38,780 nt of DNA from Halanaerobiales bacterium (GTDB lineage Bacteria; Bacillota; Halanaerobiia; Halanaerobiales; M55B127): the NCBI GenBank assembly GCA_021736945.1, contig JAIPEX010000012.1, forward strand, positions 1 to 38,780. Reading direction: 5' to 3'. The translations under genes and the position numbers were made by a program. The notes beneath the pieces were generated by a model. That model did no database searches. It was not told where the DNA came from and was given only the letters and a program-made list of their open reading frames with translations. Positions 1 through 9,318 of the stretch are shown here, one piece after another; positions within the stretch are counted from its first letter, which is position 1; every line of letters begins with the position of its first letter.

Positions 1-112
1 TGATAGTAATATACGAAAATATGTTTATCAAATAAAACAAATTAACAATTTAAGTGATTCCAATTTATCTCCAGGACAAATAATTAAAGTTCCAATAGAA
101 AAAGAAGTATAA
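1..112 (+). CDS. C-terminal end of a LysM-domain protein (partial)
   Basis: The reading frame is open from base 2 and ends with TAA at 110-112; the gene starts upstream of the window. The 36 visible residues look like the second half of a LysM peptidoglycan-binding motif: an R-K-Y-V-Y-x-I-K-x-I-N-N-L helix followed by L-S-P-G-Q-I-I-K-V-P. That is the usual end of small LysM proteins of the YneA type. LysM binds N-acetylglucosamine chains in peptidoglycan. With only the tail visible, neither the full architecture nor the role can be judged. Confidence 0.6.
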   Translation, partial: DSNIRKYVYQIKQINNLSDSNLSPGQIIKVPIEKEV

Positions 113-239
113 TTTTACTTTAGTTTATAAATTTAATTATGGATATGACTAAAACAGATATTTAAAAATATATAAATAAATTCCCCAAAAGGATTGCTAG
201 TGAGTTTAATATATATAATGAATATTTGATATTCGGTGA

Positions 240-279
240 AAAGTATACTTTATTAAATTAAAGTATACTTTATTTTTTT
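240..279 (+). terminator. Intrinsic terminator after the LysM gene
   Basis: A perfect 13-bp stem (240-252 with 259-271, loop of 6) is followed by a run of seven T at 273-279. Each arm contains the self-complementary core AGTATACT, so the arms can also fold alone. It lies about 130 bases after the LysM stop and most likely ends that transcript. Confidence 0.75.
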
Positions 280-430
280 GTTTAAATATTTACCAGCTTG
301 AATAAAGAATAATCTAAAGACTAATTTTTTAAATGAAGTGATAAGCTTAGCTTGGAAGGTTGGAAGGAAATATATTTTTGAAAAGTATAGGTTAATATTA
401 AGTAATGGTGCAAAATAATTTTTATTTTAT

Positions 431-458
431 TTCGTAAAATACATATTTTACGAAATTA
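431..458. repeat. 28-base perfect inverted repeat upstream of degV
   Basis: Arms ATTTCGTAAAAT (431-442) and ATTTTACGAAAT (447-458) are exactly complementary, with loop ACAT. There is no U-run directly after the stem on + (TATACCC intervenes before a T tract). It could be a regulator site or a second terminator-like hairpin. The rest of the 113-584 gap shows no convincing gene; only very short frames without ribosome binding sites are present. Confidence 0.5.
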
Positions 459-492
459 TACCCTTTTTTTAACAAATATAGCCCAATTATAC

Positions 493-521
493 TTTAAAAA
501 CCTCTATTTTTAGATTATAAT
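493..521 (+). promoter_or_regulatory. Candidate promoter of degV
   Basis: TATAAT at 516-521 is preceded by TTTAAA at 493-498 with 17-base spacing. The -10 is perfect but the -35 is poor. It is the best sigma-A-like match in the gap and lies about 60 bases before the degV start. A small stem (TTGCTT / AAGCAA, about 532-557) sits in the resulting leader. Confidence 0.4.
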
Positions 522-584
522 ATTAATTAAGGTTGCTTTTAACTCTTGTAAGCAAATAAAATATATTTTCTGGAGGTTATTCAA

Positions 585-1415
585 ATGAAATTAAATATTA
601 TTGCAGATAGTTCCTGTGATCTTCCCAAAAAATATTTAGAAAAAATTAAACTGGCTCCAATGACTTTAAAATTCAAAAATGAAGTTTTTAAAGATCGAGT
701 AAATATATCTCCAACTGAATTTTATAAAAAAATAAAGTCTATAAATTATAGTCCAGGATCTGCAGCTCCTTCTGCTGGAGATTTTTTAACTCACCTTAAA
801 GAAAATCATGATAATTTTATAATAGCAATTTCTTCTGCTTTAAGCAGCAGTTATAATAATGCCTCTCTTGCTAAAGATATGTTTTTAAAAAAAGTTAATG
901 ATGGTTTTGTACATGTCTTTGATTCACTTTCTGCTTCTGTAGGTGAAGGTTTAGTTATCCTAAAACTACTCGAGCTTAGAGAAAAAAGTATGGATAATAG
1001 TACACTTGTAAATGAGTTAGGCTCTTATATAGAGGGTCTAAATACCTTCTTTATCTTAGAAAATATGGATAACCTTATAAATAGTGGACGGATGAATAAA
1101 ATCATGGGGAAGATTGTAAATATGCTAAATATCAAATTATTGATGGGGGCAAGTAATAAAGGAGAAATTAAAGTGTATGAAAAAATACGCGGCTCAAAAA
1201 AAGCTTTTAATAAACTTATTGATTATATAGATGAGTATGGTACAGAGCTTGAAAATAAATATTTAGGTATTGCTCACTATGATTGTTATGAGAAAGCAAA
1301 AAAATTTAAGGAAGAAGTTGAAGAAAGATATAATTTTAAAGAAATTATAATTACAGAGATGGGACCAACAATTGCTACTTATGCAGATCGAGATGCCATT
1401 TTAATTAGCTTCTAA
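585..1415 (+). CDS. DegV family fatty-acid-binding protein
   Basis: A 276-residue protein of normal DegV-family length. The N-terminus has the family signature A-D-S-S-C-D-L-P, and the middle has the conserved S-x-x-L-S-S-S-Y-N-N and F-D-S-L-S-A-S-V-G-E-G segments that line the lipid pocket. DegV proteins (FakB-like) bind a single fatty acid and, with the kinase FakA, feed exogenous fatty acids into phospholipid synthesis; no FakA gene is visible here. The ATG is preceded by CTGGAGG at good spacing. It is transcribed alone and runs head-on into the GH13 gene, leaving a single base between the two stop codons. Confidence 0.88.
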   Translation: MKLNIIADSSCDLPKKYLEKIKLAPMTLKFKNEVFKDRVNISPTEFYKKIKSINYSPGSAAPSAGDFLTHLKENHDNFIIAISSALSSSYNNASLAKDMFLKKVNDGFVHVFDSLSASVGEGLVILKLLELREKSMDNSTLVNELGSYIEGLNTFFILENMDNLINSGRMNKIMGKIVNMLNIKLLMGASNKGEIKVYEKIRGSKKAFNKLIDYIDEYGTELENKYLGIAHYDCYEKAKKFKEEVEERYNFKEIIITEMGPTIATYADRDAILISF

Positions 1416-1416
1416 A

Positions 1417-3228
1417 TTATATCTTTTTATAAACAACTCTTCCCTTTTTATTTAATTTTGTTTTTATACAAATATTTCCATTAATGTCTTTTGTTTCTGT
1501 TTTTTTACCAATCTGTTTTTCAAAAGATGAATAGATGCAGACAAATTCATGGTTTTTATCATTTAAGTAGGGGTCTATTTTTATATAGACCTCTTTTTCA
1601 TTTTCAATATCATTATTTACTGCTAAGATATATTCTTCTTCACTTAAAACCCTTGACCATGCTATTACATCAGTAATCCTCTTTTCGTCCTGTTTTTTAG
1701 GGATAAAAAATTCTTGCTCACTGTTATAAGTTATCGGTCTTAAATATTGTCTACCGTGTTTTAAGGGAACATTTTCATCTCTTAAACTCATGATTGCTTT
1801 AATACCTTTATATAAGTTAGAATCTTTATTAAAAAAATGTTTATTTTGAGACCTGAATGCACCAAATTTACCACCAAACATACATTCTCGAATATATTGA
1901 TCACTATCTCCACTTCCATCAAATCCCTGTTCAGTCCCGTAATATAGACAAGGGATGCCCAAAGTAGTCATATTCAACAATATACAATTTAATAACAGTG
2001 GTGAGGTCTCTTCATCTGCTGAGAATCTATATTTATAATCATCAGCAAGACTAACCATATCATGGTCATCAAACATGGTAACAACATTATCTTTAAACCA
2101 TTTATAATCTTCATTTTCAGGAAGATCCGAATTAGTAAATATATTAAAATACTCCTCAGGCTCTATATATCCCTTAGCTACGCCCTCGAGCCTATGAGGT
2201 ATATCATTAATACCTAAGGCAGCATCTAAACCAGTTTTATTTAATGTGTTATATGCAAAGTTAAAACCACCTGTGATTTCTCCTATTAAATAAAAGTTTT
2301 TCTTACCAATACTTTTAGTAAACTCATGTATCTCTCTAACAAAGTGCCTGGTAGCTCCCCAATCTAGGTGTTTAACAGTATCAACACGATATCCATCGAT
2401 ATCTGTCTCCGCTATCCAGTATTTATATATTTTAGTTAGGACATTCAAAGCTTTTGATGGTATAAAACCTTCTTCTTCACTATAGTGGCCCAAAAAATGT
2501 GTTTTTAAAGACATAAAATCCCCTTGTACATATTCGGGATAATATTCCCAATTTTGAATAGATCCCTTTCTTTCATAAATATCCTCATCTTGCATTTCTC
2601 TGGGCCAAACTGCTCCATCAGGCCAAATCTCTTCATCATTTATCTGATCAAGATTTATATTAGGTTCACCATTTTTATCTCTAAATCCCTTAATATTATA
2701 TGTTTCACCGGTCCAGGTTGGATTATCTTCTTGGTAAGCAAAAACATCACCAGAGTGGTTTAGTATTATATCTAAAATAACATAGATATCTCTTTTATGG
2801 GCTTCTTGAACTAATTTTTTTAAATCTTCAGTAGTACCCAAATGAGGATCTATCGCTAGAAAATTTTGAATTCCATATCCATGATAACTCTCTTGAAAAG
2901 CAACCTGTTTAAATATAGGGCTTAACCAAATAACTGATATACCAAGGTTTTTAAGATAATCTAATTTAGAAATAACTCCTTTTAAGTTACCACCATTCCA
3001 TTTAGAACCCCAATTTTGCCACTCTTCAACAGAGTCAGTTTTTTTAATATTATCAAAATCTTCACTTTTGTTAAATAATTCACGCTGATCTTCATTTCCA
3101 TCCGAAAATCTATCAACTATTAGAAAATATATAATTTGATCTTCCCAATCTTCTGGTGAATTAAAATAATCCCGATTCTTTTTGATAGCTTGTAAATCTA
3201 TCTCTTCGATACTTCTTAGATCTTTCAT
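1417..3228 (-). CDS. Cytoplasmic GH13 alpha-amylase-family glycoside hydrolase
   Basis: A 603-residue GH13 enzyme without signal peptide, so intracellular. The (beta/alpha)8 domain runs from about residue 30 to 480. Conserved regions are visible: I-I-L-N-H near 155, the nucleophile D283 in G-Y-R-V-D-T-V-K-H, the acid/base E317 in L-I-G-E-I, and the transition-state aspartate D390 in F-D-D-H-D. The C-terminal ~100 residues form the usual beta-sandwich. Members act on alpha-glucans, maltodextrins, cyclodextrins or trehalose; the exact substrate cannot be read from the sequence. It is the last gene of a seven-gene minus-strand run, 17 bases after the flavin reductase, with no visible metabolic link to its neighbours. 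Confidence 0.88.
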   Translation of the reverse strand: MKDLRSIEEIDLQAIKKNRDYFNSPEDWEDQIIYFLIVDRFSDGNEDQRELFNKSEDFDNIKKTDSVEEWQNWGSKWNGGNLKGVISKLDYLKNLGISVIWLSPIFKQVAFQESYHGYGIQNFLAIDPHLGTTEDLKKLVQEAHKRDIYVILDIILNHSGDVFAYQEDNPTWTGETYNIKGFRDKNGEPNINLDQINDEEIWPDGAVWPREMQDEDIYERKGSIQNWEYYPEYVQGDFMSLKTHFLGHYSEEEGFIPSKALNVLTKIYKYWIAETDIDGYRVDTVKHLDWGATRHFVREIHEFTKSIGKKNFYLIGEITGGFNFAYNTLNKTGLDAALGINDIPHRLEGVAKGYIEPEEYFNIFTNSDLPENEDYKWFKDNVVTMFDDHDMVSLADDYKYRFSADEETSPLLLNCILLNMTTLGIPCLYYGTEQGFDGSGDSDQYIRECMFGGKFGAFRSQNKHFFNKDSNLYKGIKAIMSLRDENVPLKHGRQYLRPITYNSEQEFFIPKKQDEKRITDVIAWSRVLSEEEYILAVNNDIENEKEVYIKIDPYLNDKNHEFVCIYSSFEKQIGKKTETKDINGNICIKTKLNKKGRVVYKKI

Positions 3229-3245
3229 ATTAAAATAACCCCACC

Positions 3246-3749
3246 TTATTCCTTATATGCTCCTATAATATTGCCATAATATACAGTATGGTAGTCACCT
3301 TGTGGATAGTATTTACTTCTGATGTCTTCATCAAATAATAAATCAGGGTTCATATCTTGTTTATAAACTATCTTACACTCATAATGAATATCAGAATTTT
3401 TTATAAAAGGAGTGTTCAACTCTTGACCTTCAATTAATTCTAGTCCAAGCTCTTCAAATTTATTAACATCTCGCCCAGATTTAGTTCCACAATAATCAGT
3501 TTCTTCTTTTAATTGACCATGTAAAGGTACAGAAACTGTAAATTGATCAGTATTTTCTATTAATTTATGAGTATAACGGGAATGTCTAACTAAAACTGTA
3601 AACATCGGCTTACCCCATATAACTCCTATACTTCCCCAACCAATAGTCATTGTGTTTAATTTATCTCCATATTTAACTGTTAATAAAGCACCTTCACCAA
3701 TTACATCCATAACTTCCTTTTGGTATTCATTAAATTTAATCCTTTGCAT
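3246..3749 (-). CDS. Flavin reductase family (FMN-binding split-barrel) protein
   Basis: A 167-residue protein of the flavin-reductase-like split-barrel family. It shows the typical sequence order: G-A-L-L-T near the N-terminus, M-T-I-G-W-G-S (flavin phosphate contact), P-M-F-T-V-L-V-R-H-S-R-Y-T, then F-T-V-S-V-P and C-G-x-x-S-G-R-D. These proteins bind FMN and pass electrons from NAD(P)H or act as flavin carriers; specificity is unknown. It follows the nitroreductase after 24 bases, so two small flavoproteins are likely co-expressed. ATG start with a GGGGAG ribosome binding site. Confidence 0.8.
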   Translation of the reverse strand: MQRIKFNEYQKEVMDVIGEGALLTVKYGDKLNTMTIGWGSIGVIWGKPMFTVLVRHSRYTHKLIENTDQFTVSVPLHGQLKEETDYCGTKSGRDVNKFEELGLELIEGQELNTPFIKNSDIHYECKIVYKQDMNPDLLFDEDIRSKYYPQGDYHTVYYGNIIGAYKE

Positions 3750-3773
3750 TAAATATCTCCCCTTAATTATATG

Positions 3774-4280
3774 TTATTTCCATTTATTTCTATGGATTCT
3801 ATTTTTGTCAAATCTATCAGGTGTTTCTTTATTTACGTCGGGATAACCAACTGGAATTAAGGAAACTGGTATAATATTAGCTGGCAACTTGAAAAGACTT
3901 TTAAACTTTGCCACCCTCTCTTCATCAGGATATATACCTAACCAAACAGTACCTAGACCCAGTTCAACAGCTTTTAAAAGAATATTTTCTGTAGCAGCAG
4001 CACAATCTTGCACCCAAAATCCTTCATATTTAGTATTATTTGTATCTGCACATACTAATATAGCCTTATTCACCTGGGTTATCATATTAGAATAGGGATG
4101 AATCTCAGGAATTTTATTTATTATTTCATTATTGTCAATAATTATAAAATGCCAAGGTTGCTCATTTCCAGCAGATGGTGCAAGCATACCGGCCTCCAGC
4201 AAATTATAGATTTGTTCGTCAGTAACTTCCTTATTTTTATATGAACGTATACTTCTTCTCTCTTTTATAATGTCCGTCAT
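3774..4280 (-). CDS. Nitroreductase family FMN oxidoreductase
   Basis: A 168-residue nitroreductase-fold protein. The N-terminus has the FMN-phosphate motif R-R-S-I-R-S-Y, followed by A-P-S-A-G-N-x-Q-P-W (flavin site) and G-L-G-T-V-W-L-G near the C-terminal part. These enzymes use FMN and NAD(P)H to reduce nitro compounds, quinones or other acceptors. I place the start at the ATG at 4280 because AAGGAGG stands 8 bases before it; an upstream in-frame ATG would add 18 residues that look like the end of the preceding gene read in another frame. The ATG overlaps the subtilase stop as ATGA, so the two are translationally coupled. Confidence 0.85.
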   Translation of the reverse strand: MTDIIKERRSIRSYKNKEVTDEQIYNLLEAGMLAPSAGNEQPWHFIIIDNNEIINKIPEIHPYSNMITQVNKAILVCADTNNTKYEGFWVQDCAAATENILLKAVELGLGTVWLGIYPDEERVAKFKSLFKLPANIIPVSLIPVGYPDVNKETPDRFDKNRIHRNKWK

Positions 4281-6112
4281 TGGTTTTGCCTCCTTTTTAA
4301 AAAATGTTCTGCTTCTTCTTGTACTATTCCACATTTGTCATTTTTAAATTTTTCTATCAAATATTCTCTATCATTCTCATTAGATAATTGTAAAACAGTT
4401 CTTGCAATAAGATAACGATTCCAACATTGACTATAATTATTATAAATTGTTAACAGAAATCCGATAATTGAATCATCACTATAATAATTGATTATCTTTA
4501 ACAGTCTATTAACTGGTACCTCTTTTTTCTCAAATTCTCTTCTTAACTGATTACTTATCTCAGAAAATGTGAAATTAGAAAACAATTCTTCTAAATATTC
4601 ACGATGAAATTTAATTATTATAAATAAATCTTTTACAGAAATCTTATTTTTATAATCATCTATTTTTTTAAATATATATTGATGAACGATATAAGATTTT
4701 GAATTCCCTACCAAAAAGGAAAGTGGAACTTTCTTGGTATAGTTAAATAATAGATCTAAAATAGCTTTTTGAACATCCTTATTATTGGTTTTCTTATACA
4801 GCTTTAATAGTTTATATAAGGTCATTTCATCGAACTGATCTCTTTTAGCTATATTTGCCTTAACTTTATTTATAACCTTTAAAGAATTACTATTTAAATC
4901 ATTTACTTTATCTGAATTTTTCTTTTTTCTATATATGCTAAATTCATATCCATACAAGACAATTATTAAAAGTATGTTAAAATAGCTAAATACCTTTAAA
5001 TTTAAAATCCCTTGATAATGTAATGAAGATGTAATAATTAAATTAATTATAATATACAACTTTAATAAGAAATACTTTTCAAATCCAGTGATTAACTTTG
5101 TAATAAAGTATGAGACGATAAATATTATAAACAGTTTTAAATTATATATTGTAAATATCTCTGAACTTAACGAACTCAGGAAGTGATCACGTAATATCAT
5201 GAAAAAAGGACCTAAAACTACTGATATTAAAAATAAATACGGAACAGCAATTAAACCCATCTTTTTTACTAATAAATAAAATAATAGTAAGAAAATTAAA
5301 ATAGGTAACAAATAATTAAATATAAGTTTGGTTCTATTATATTCAACCAAATACTTCCAATTACTGATCTTCCCTTCTCCCAATAATCCCTTTTCATATA
5401 ATTCATCATCTAATGGAACACTTAAACCTTTTAATCTAGTCAAAGCTTTTTCAAAATTAATATCTTCAGCTGCCATAATTTTTGCAATAAATGAACTAAC
5501 TCTTGGAGCAGCAAAAGAAGTACCACTAGCCCTATAACTCATAAATCGAGGTAAACTTATTGCTGTAAAAAAACTGCCATCAGCACATATATCTATATAT
5601 TCACCATAATTTGAATAATCGGTTTTAGAGTTTCCCTTAATACTTGCTACCGCTATTACTTCTTCTTCAAAAGCAGCTGGATAAAAAGAAATAGGACTAT
5701 CATCATTTCCGGCAGCAGCTATAATACCCACTTCAATATTAGAGAGTTGGTTAATAAGTATTTCATGATAACCTTCGGCTTCATAAAATCCAAGACTAAT
5801 ATTAACAATAACCTTTTCATTACTATTTTGCCTTTTATAGTTATATATTTTTGTTAAAGCTTGATAGTAATTTTCAACTCCAAAACTATCCCCTTTTTTT
5901 ACATTCAGCCGCTTTATATTAAATTGAGGTACCTCTTGTTCTATGATAGAACTTACTATATCTCCATGACTAAGCATGCCTTCATCAAAAGTGTCAATCA
6001 CAAATATAGTAACAGTTTCTTGATCTTGTAGATCATAAATAAGGGGATAAATATATCCAGCAAAAATCAGTATGAAAATTATAAATAAAACCCAAACATC
6101 ACGTCTATTCAT
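4277..6112 (-). CDS. Membrane-bound S8 (subtilisin-like) peptidase with C-terminal helical region
   Basis: A 611-residue protein. A signal anchor (residues 7-26) is followed by a compact subtilase domain: Asp40 in V-I-D-T-F, His49 in S-H-G-D-I-V, oxyanion Asn136 in A-A-A-G-N, and Ser199 in G-T-S-F-A-A-P. Residues about 262-400 hold several hydrophobic helices. Residues ~410-611 are helical, charged and repeat-like, possibly an alpha-solenoid facing the cytosol. The Asp-His spacing is only 9 residues, against about 30 in subtilisin. The protease would face outward. It overlaps the AI-2E-type gene by 8 bases and the nitroreductase by 4. The substrate is unknown. Confidence 0.75.
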   Translation of the reverse strand: MNRRDVWVLFIIFILIFAGYIYPLIYDLQDQETVTIFVIDTFDEGMLSHGDIVSSIIEQEVPQFNIKRLNVKKGDSFGVENYYQALTKIYNYKRQNSNEKVIVNISLGFYEAEGYHEILINQLSNIEVGIIAAAGNDDSPISFYPAAFEEEVIAVASIKGNSKTDYSNYGEYIDICADGSFFTAISLPRFMSYRASGTSFAAPRVSSFIAKIMAAEDINFEKALTRLKGLSVPLDDELYEKGLLGEGKISNWKYLVEYNRTKLIFNYLLPILIFLLLFYLLVKKMGLIAVPYLFLISVVLGPFFMILRDHFLSSLSSEIFTIYNLKLFIIFIVSYFITKLITGFEKYFLLKLYIIINLIITSSLHYQGILNLKVFSYFNILLIIVLYGYEFSIYRKKKNSDKVNDLNSNSLKVINKVKANIAKRDQFDEMTLYKLLKLYKKTNNKDVQKAILDLLFNYTKKVPLSFLVGNSKSYIVHQYIFKKIDDYKNKISVKDLFIIIKFHREYLEELFSNFTFSEISNQLRREFEKKEVPVNRLLKIINYYSDDSIIGFLLTIYNNYSQCWNRYLIARTVLQLSNENDREYLIEKFKNDKCGIVQEEAEHFLKRRQNQ

Positions 6113-7208
6113 TTTTTCTCTCAGACATTATATATCTGCCGTGATATTCCAAAAAGAGTACTCGAGCTACTGCATAAGCAGGTACTGCATATAGAGCCCC
6201 TATAAACCCAAATAAAGTTATAAATATTAAGACCATAAATATAACTATCAAAGGATGAATTTTAAGTCTTGTCCCTTGAACTTTAGGTTGAATCAGATTA
6301 CCTTCAATTTGCTGTACAATAACTAAAACTAATATTATCTGGAACACCATTATAAAGCTATGAGAAATCCCAATAAATACGGCCGGTAAAATCCCAAGAA
6401 TCGGACCTAGAAATGGTATAAAAGATGTAATCATAACAATTGCAGAAAGAATTAAAGCATTAGGTAAGCCTATAATACTAAATCCAATATATGTTAATAT
6501 TCCTAACATGAAAGCCACTAAGACCTGTCCAGTAATATATTTAGATAAAGTATTATCAATCTTATCTAAAATTCTTTTTATATGATGTCTCTTTTCAATT
6601 GGTACATATGATAAAAATGCAGATTTCATTCTATGATCATCTTTTAATAAATAATATACTACAAAAGGGATTAATATAATTACAGTACCAATATTAGTCA
6701 AAGTAGTAAAAATCCCGAAAATATTATTTCTCACAACATCAACCATATTTTCAAGAAAAGTAGATAGTCTTTCTTGTATATTAAATTGTTCTAAATAGTC
6801 CATTACTTGTGTACCGATTTTTAAAAACGGGTTATCTTCAGTAGGAACCGAGGCCTCTGAATAATAATAATCTGAAAACTGATCTATTAAATTCCTGGTC
6901 TGTTCTGTAATTATATTCCCACCGAAATAGGCAACAAAAATAATTAAAGTTACAATAAAAGCAAAGCTAATAAAAATAGATAAGGTTCTAAATTTTAAAT
7001 ATTTAGTCAAAAAATTCACCATGGGTCTAAGCAGATAATAAAGAAATCCACCTAATAACATTGGTATTATAAAAAGAGAAGTGATAATTCTAAATGCCCT
7101 GATAAAAAAACTCACTTGTTGAAGTAAAATGAAAATAGTTAATATTAATATAATACCAAAACTAATCTTAAAAAATCTACTACTCAAAATATTAGAAATG
7201 CTTACCAC
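6105..7208 (-). CDS. AI-2E family (PerM/YtvI-type) transporter
   Basis: About 367 residues with the AI-2E transporter topology: paired N-terminal helices, a hydrophilic extracytoplasmic region (about residues 108-160), then further helices. The conserved segments I-P-F-V-V-Y-Y-L-L-K-D-D, F-I-P-F-L-G-P-I-L-G and E-G-N-L-I-Q-P-K are typical of the family. Members export varied solutes, some being Na+/H+ antiporters in halophiles; the substrate is not predictable. The GTG at 7208 lies inside the ribosome binding site (AAAGGGAGTGGT), so the real start may be an AUU at 7199. It overlaps hslO by 7 bases. Confidence 0.82.
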   Translation of the reverse strand: MVSISNILSSRFFKISFGIILILTIFILLQQVSFFIRAFRIITSLFIIPMLLGGFLYYLLRPMVNFLTKYLKFRTLSIFISFAFIVTLIIFVAYFGGNIITEQTRNLIDQFSDYYYSEASVPTEDNPFLKIGTQVMDYLEQFNIQERLSTFLENMVDVVRNNIFGIFTTLTNIGTVIILIPFVVYYLLKDDHRMKSAFLSYVPIEKRHHIKRILDKIDNTLSKYITGQVLVAFMLGILTYIGFSIIGLPNALILSAIVMITSFIPFLGPILGILPAVFIGISHSFIMVFQIILVLVIVQQIEGNLIQPKVQGTRLKIHPLIVIFMVLIFITLFGFIGALYAVPAYAVARVLFLEYHGRYIMSERKNE

Positions 7209-8086
7209 TCCCTTTCAAGATGCTCTTTTAAATACTCCTCATTATAACGATAAGATTCATTACAGTAATGGCAGGTTACTTCAACATAACCATCTTCTTT
7301 AAGTGATTCCTTTATCTCTTCTACATTTAAAGTATTTACAATTTCAAGTGTTCGTTCTTTACTACAATTACAATTATATCCAACTTCAGTAACTTTTGTT
7401 ATATCATAAGGAAATCCTTCTAAAACTTTATCTAATAACTCTTCAGGGGTAATCCCGGTTTCTATCAGACGGCTAACTGAACCTAGTGAGTTTAAGTTAC
7501 TTTCTAATTTTGATATAGTCTCTTCTGGTGTTTCTGGTAATAACTGAATAATAAATCCTCCTGCTGCTTTAACAGAAGAATCTGTATCAACTAATACTCC
7601 TAATCCAACTGAAGAAGGTACTTGTTCAGACTTTGTATAATAATAAGTTAAATCCTCACCAATTTCACCACTAATTAACTGTATTTTACTTTCATAAGGT
7701 TCTTTTAAACCCATCATTTTTCGTACATACAATTCTCCATTACCAATAGCTTTTTTCACATTTAATTTTTTCTTGTTTTTCTTTTCATTAAGCATAATAT
7801 CTATTTGAGGATTACCTACAAAACCTTTAACTTCACCGTCCATACTAGCTTCTGCGATAACTCTGTCGAGCGGACCATCACCGATTATTCTTAATCCTAC
7901 CTTTTCTCCAGACTTTTCAAGTGCTATCATCATTGAGACTGCTGATAAAGCTCTACCTAAAGCTGCAGTAGCTACAGGAGTAGTTTTGTGAATTTGACGC
8001 GCCTCTTCAACTAAGTTAGTAGATCTAACTGCAAGTGCTCTAATCTGTTTGTTTTTCGTTAAAACTCTTATCATATAATCTTCCAT
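7202..8086 (-). CDS. hslO: Hsp33 redox-regulated chaperone
   Basis: A 294-residue protein of standard Hsp33 length. The N-terminal core shows A-A-L-G-R-A-L-S-A-V-S-M-M and G-D-G-P-L. The C-terminal zinc/redox switch has C239-x-C241 and C272-x-x-C275, the canonical CxC...CxxC set. Reduced Hsp33 holds zinc and is inactive; oxidation by peroxide or hypochlorite with unfolding releases zinc and activates it as a holdase in the cytoplasm. The start ATG follows GGAGAG by 8 bases. It lies 5 bases after the patatin gene and overlaps the AI-2E-type gene, so it sits in an operon with a protease and lipase. Confidence 0.95.
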   Translation of the reverse strand: MEDYMIRVLTKNKQIRALAVRSTNLVEEARQIHKTTPVATAALGRALSAVSMMIALEKSGEKVGLRIIGDGPLDRVIAEASMDGEVKGFVGNPQIDIMLNEKKNKKKLNVKKAIGNGELYVRKMMGLKEPYESKIQLISGEIGEDLTYYYTKSEQVPSSVGLGVLVDTDSSVKAAGGFIIQLLPETPEETISKLESNLNSLGSVSRLIETGITPEELLDKVLEGFPYDITKVTEVGYNCNCSKERTLEIVNTLNVEEIKESLKEDGYVEVTCHYCNESYRYNEEYLKEHLEREW

Positions 8087-8091
8087 TATTA

Positions 8092-9318
8092 TTACTCTCC
8101 TTTTTTATTTATAATATTATCAAATAACTCAGCAATAACAAGATCAATAATTCTATCCTTAATTGTTTTAGAAAGTAATTCACTCTTTTTAACAAATTTA
8201 GGAACATTCAAACCTGAAATCTCTTGCGGTTCATATCTTTGTGATATTTCTTTTACAAATTCATCAAAATTATATATTTTCAACTTTTCAAGACCAATGT
8301 CGTCTGCTATAACTTCTAATATTGCAATCATTATATCTAAATAATTATGGCTTTTTTCTAAATCTAAATATCCTGCTAGTCGAGGTAGTATTAACTCAAA
8401 AAGAGCTCTTCTTGGATTCATATCCTCAAAACCTAAGTAATCACTAATCCTCTGAATACTTTCTTCAGGAATATTCATTAGTAATTGTAAAAAATATTCG
8501 GGATTTTTTTCCGCTTGGATATAATAATCATGGCCCTTTATGTTTTCATCAAAAACCTTTTTTGCATCTAAATAACCTAACTTTAAATTTTTTCTTGCTA
8601 ATTGAGTTTCAAAATTTAAGGTGTTACCTAAATCAACATCAGGCTCAATATATGTTATATTTAATTCTTCCTCATTTTCAATATCATGAACAATACCAAG
8701 GCCGTGAGTTCTAATTGCAATAATATTTTCATAACCTTTATCTATCAGCATATCAATAGGAAGATTGTCATAGAAACCCCCATCTAAAAAATATTTTCCA
8801 TTTCTTTTTTCTTGTCTAAAAGTAGGTAGATTTGAACTAGCTAAAAGATAATCGATTAATCTTCCTTCTGGAATCTCTTCAAGATATATTTTTACAGGTT
8901 CCATATCTGATAAAGAAACTGTAACCATCCCAAAATCCTTATCAGAAGCCCGAACCTTATTTTCATCAACATTTTCTTTAATTAAATCTTCTATTAAAGA
9001 AACATCTAATCCTTTATTACCCACAATATTTTTTATTTGTGACCAAAGATAACTCAAATCTTTTTTATCAAAATTTAATTTTTTAATTTTATCTAAAGCG
9101 TCTTGTTTGATATTAAATACCTTTTCAGGGCTAATATTATACCAAAGGTCATAAGCCTTTTCTAAGTCGCCTTGCACTATCAAAGCACCATTTAAGGCCC
9201 CTATAGATGTTCCTGCAACACCTTCAAACTCAATATTCATTTCATGAAGTGCTTGAACTGCTCCAATTTGATAAGAACCCTTGGCTCCACCACCCTCTAA
9301 AACTAAACCATATTTCAT
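8092..9318 (-). CDS. Patatin-like phospholipase (RssA/YlbK type)
   Basis: A 408-residue cytoplasmic patatin. The oxyanion loop G-G-G-A-K-G is near residue 9, the nucleophile serine in G-T-S-I-G near residue 40, and the catalytic Asp in D-G-G-F-Y-D-N near residue 178, giving a complete Ser-Asp dyad. The extra ~150 C-terminal residues are helical and found in the long subgroup of this family. Patatins hydrolyse acyl ester bonds of phospholipids. First gene of the seven-gene minus-strand run, divergent from hflX across a 172-base gap. Confidence 0.87.
   Translation of the reverse strand: MKYGLVLEGGGAKGSYQIGAVQALHEMNIEFEGVAGTSIGALNGALIVQGDLEKAYDLWYNISPEKVFNIKQDALDKIKKLNFDKKDLSYLWSQIKNIVGNKGLDVSLIEDLIKENVDENKVRASDKDFGMVTVSLSDMEPVKIYLEEIPEGRLIDYLLASSNLPTFRQEKRNGKYFLDGGFYDNLPIDMLIDKGYENIIAIRTHGLGIVHDIENEEELNITYIEPDVDLGNTLNFETQLARKNLKLGYLDAKKVFDENIKGHDYYIQAEKNPEYFLQLLMNIPEESIQRISDYLGFEDMNPRRALFELILPRLAGYLDLEKSHNYLDIMIAILEVIADDIGLEKLKIYNFDEFVKEISQRYEPQEISGLNVPKFVKKSELLSKTIKDRIIDLVIAELFDNIINKKGE

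Noticed and set aside
521-584. Riboswitch in the degV leader
   Set aside because: Only a small 6-bp stem is visible; no known riboswitch core could be recognised and the leader is too short for most classes.
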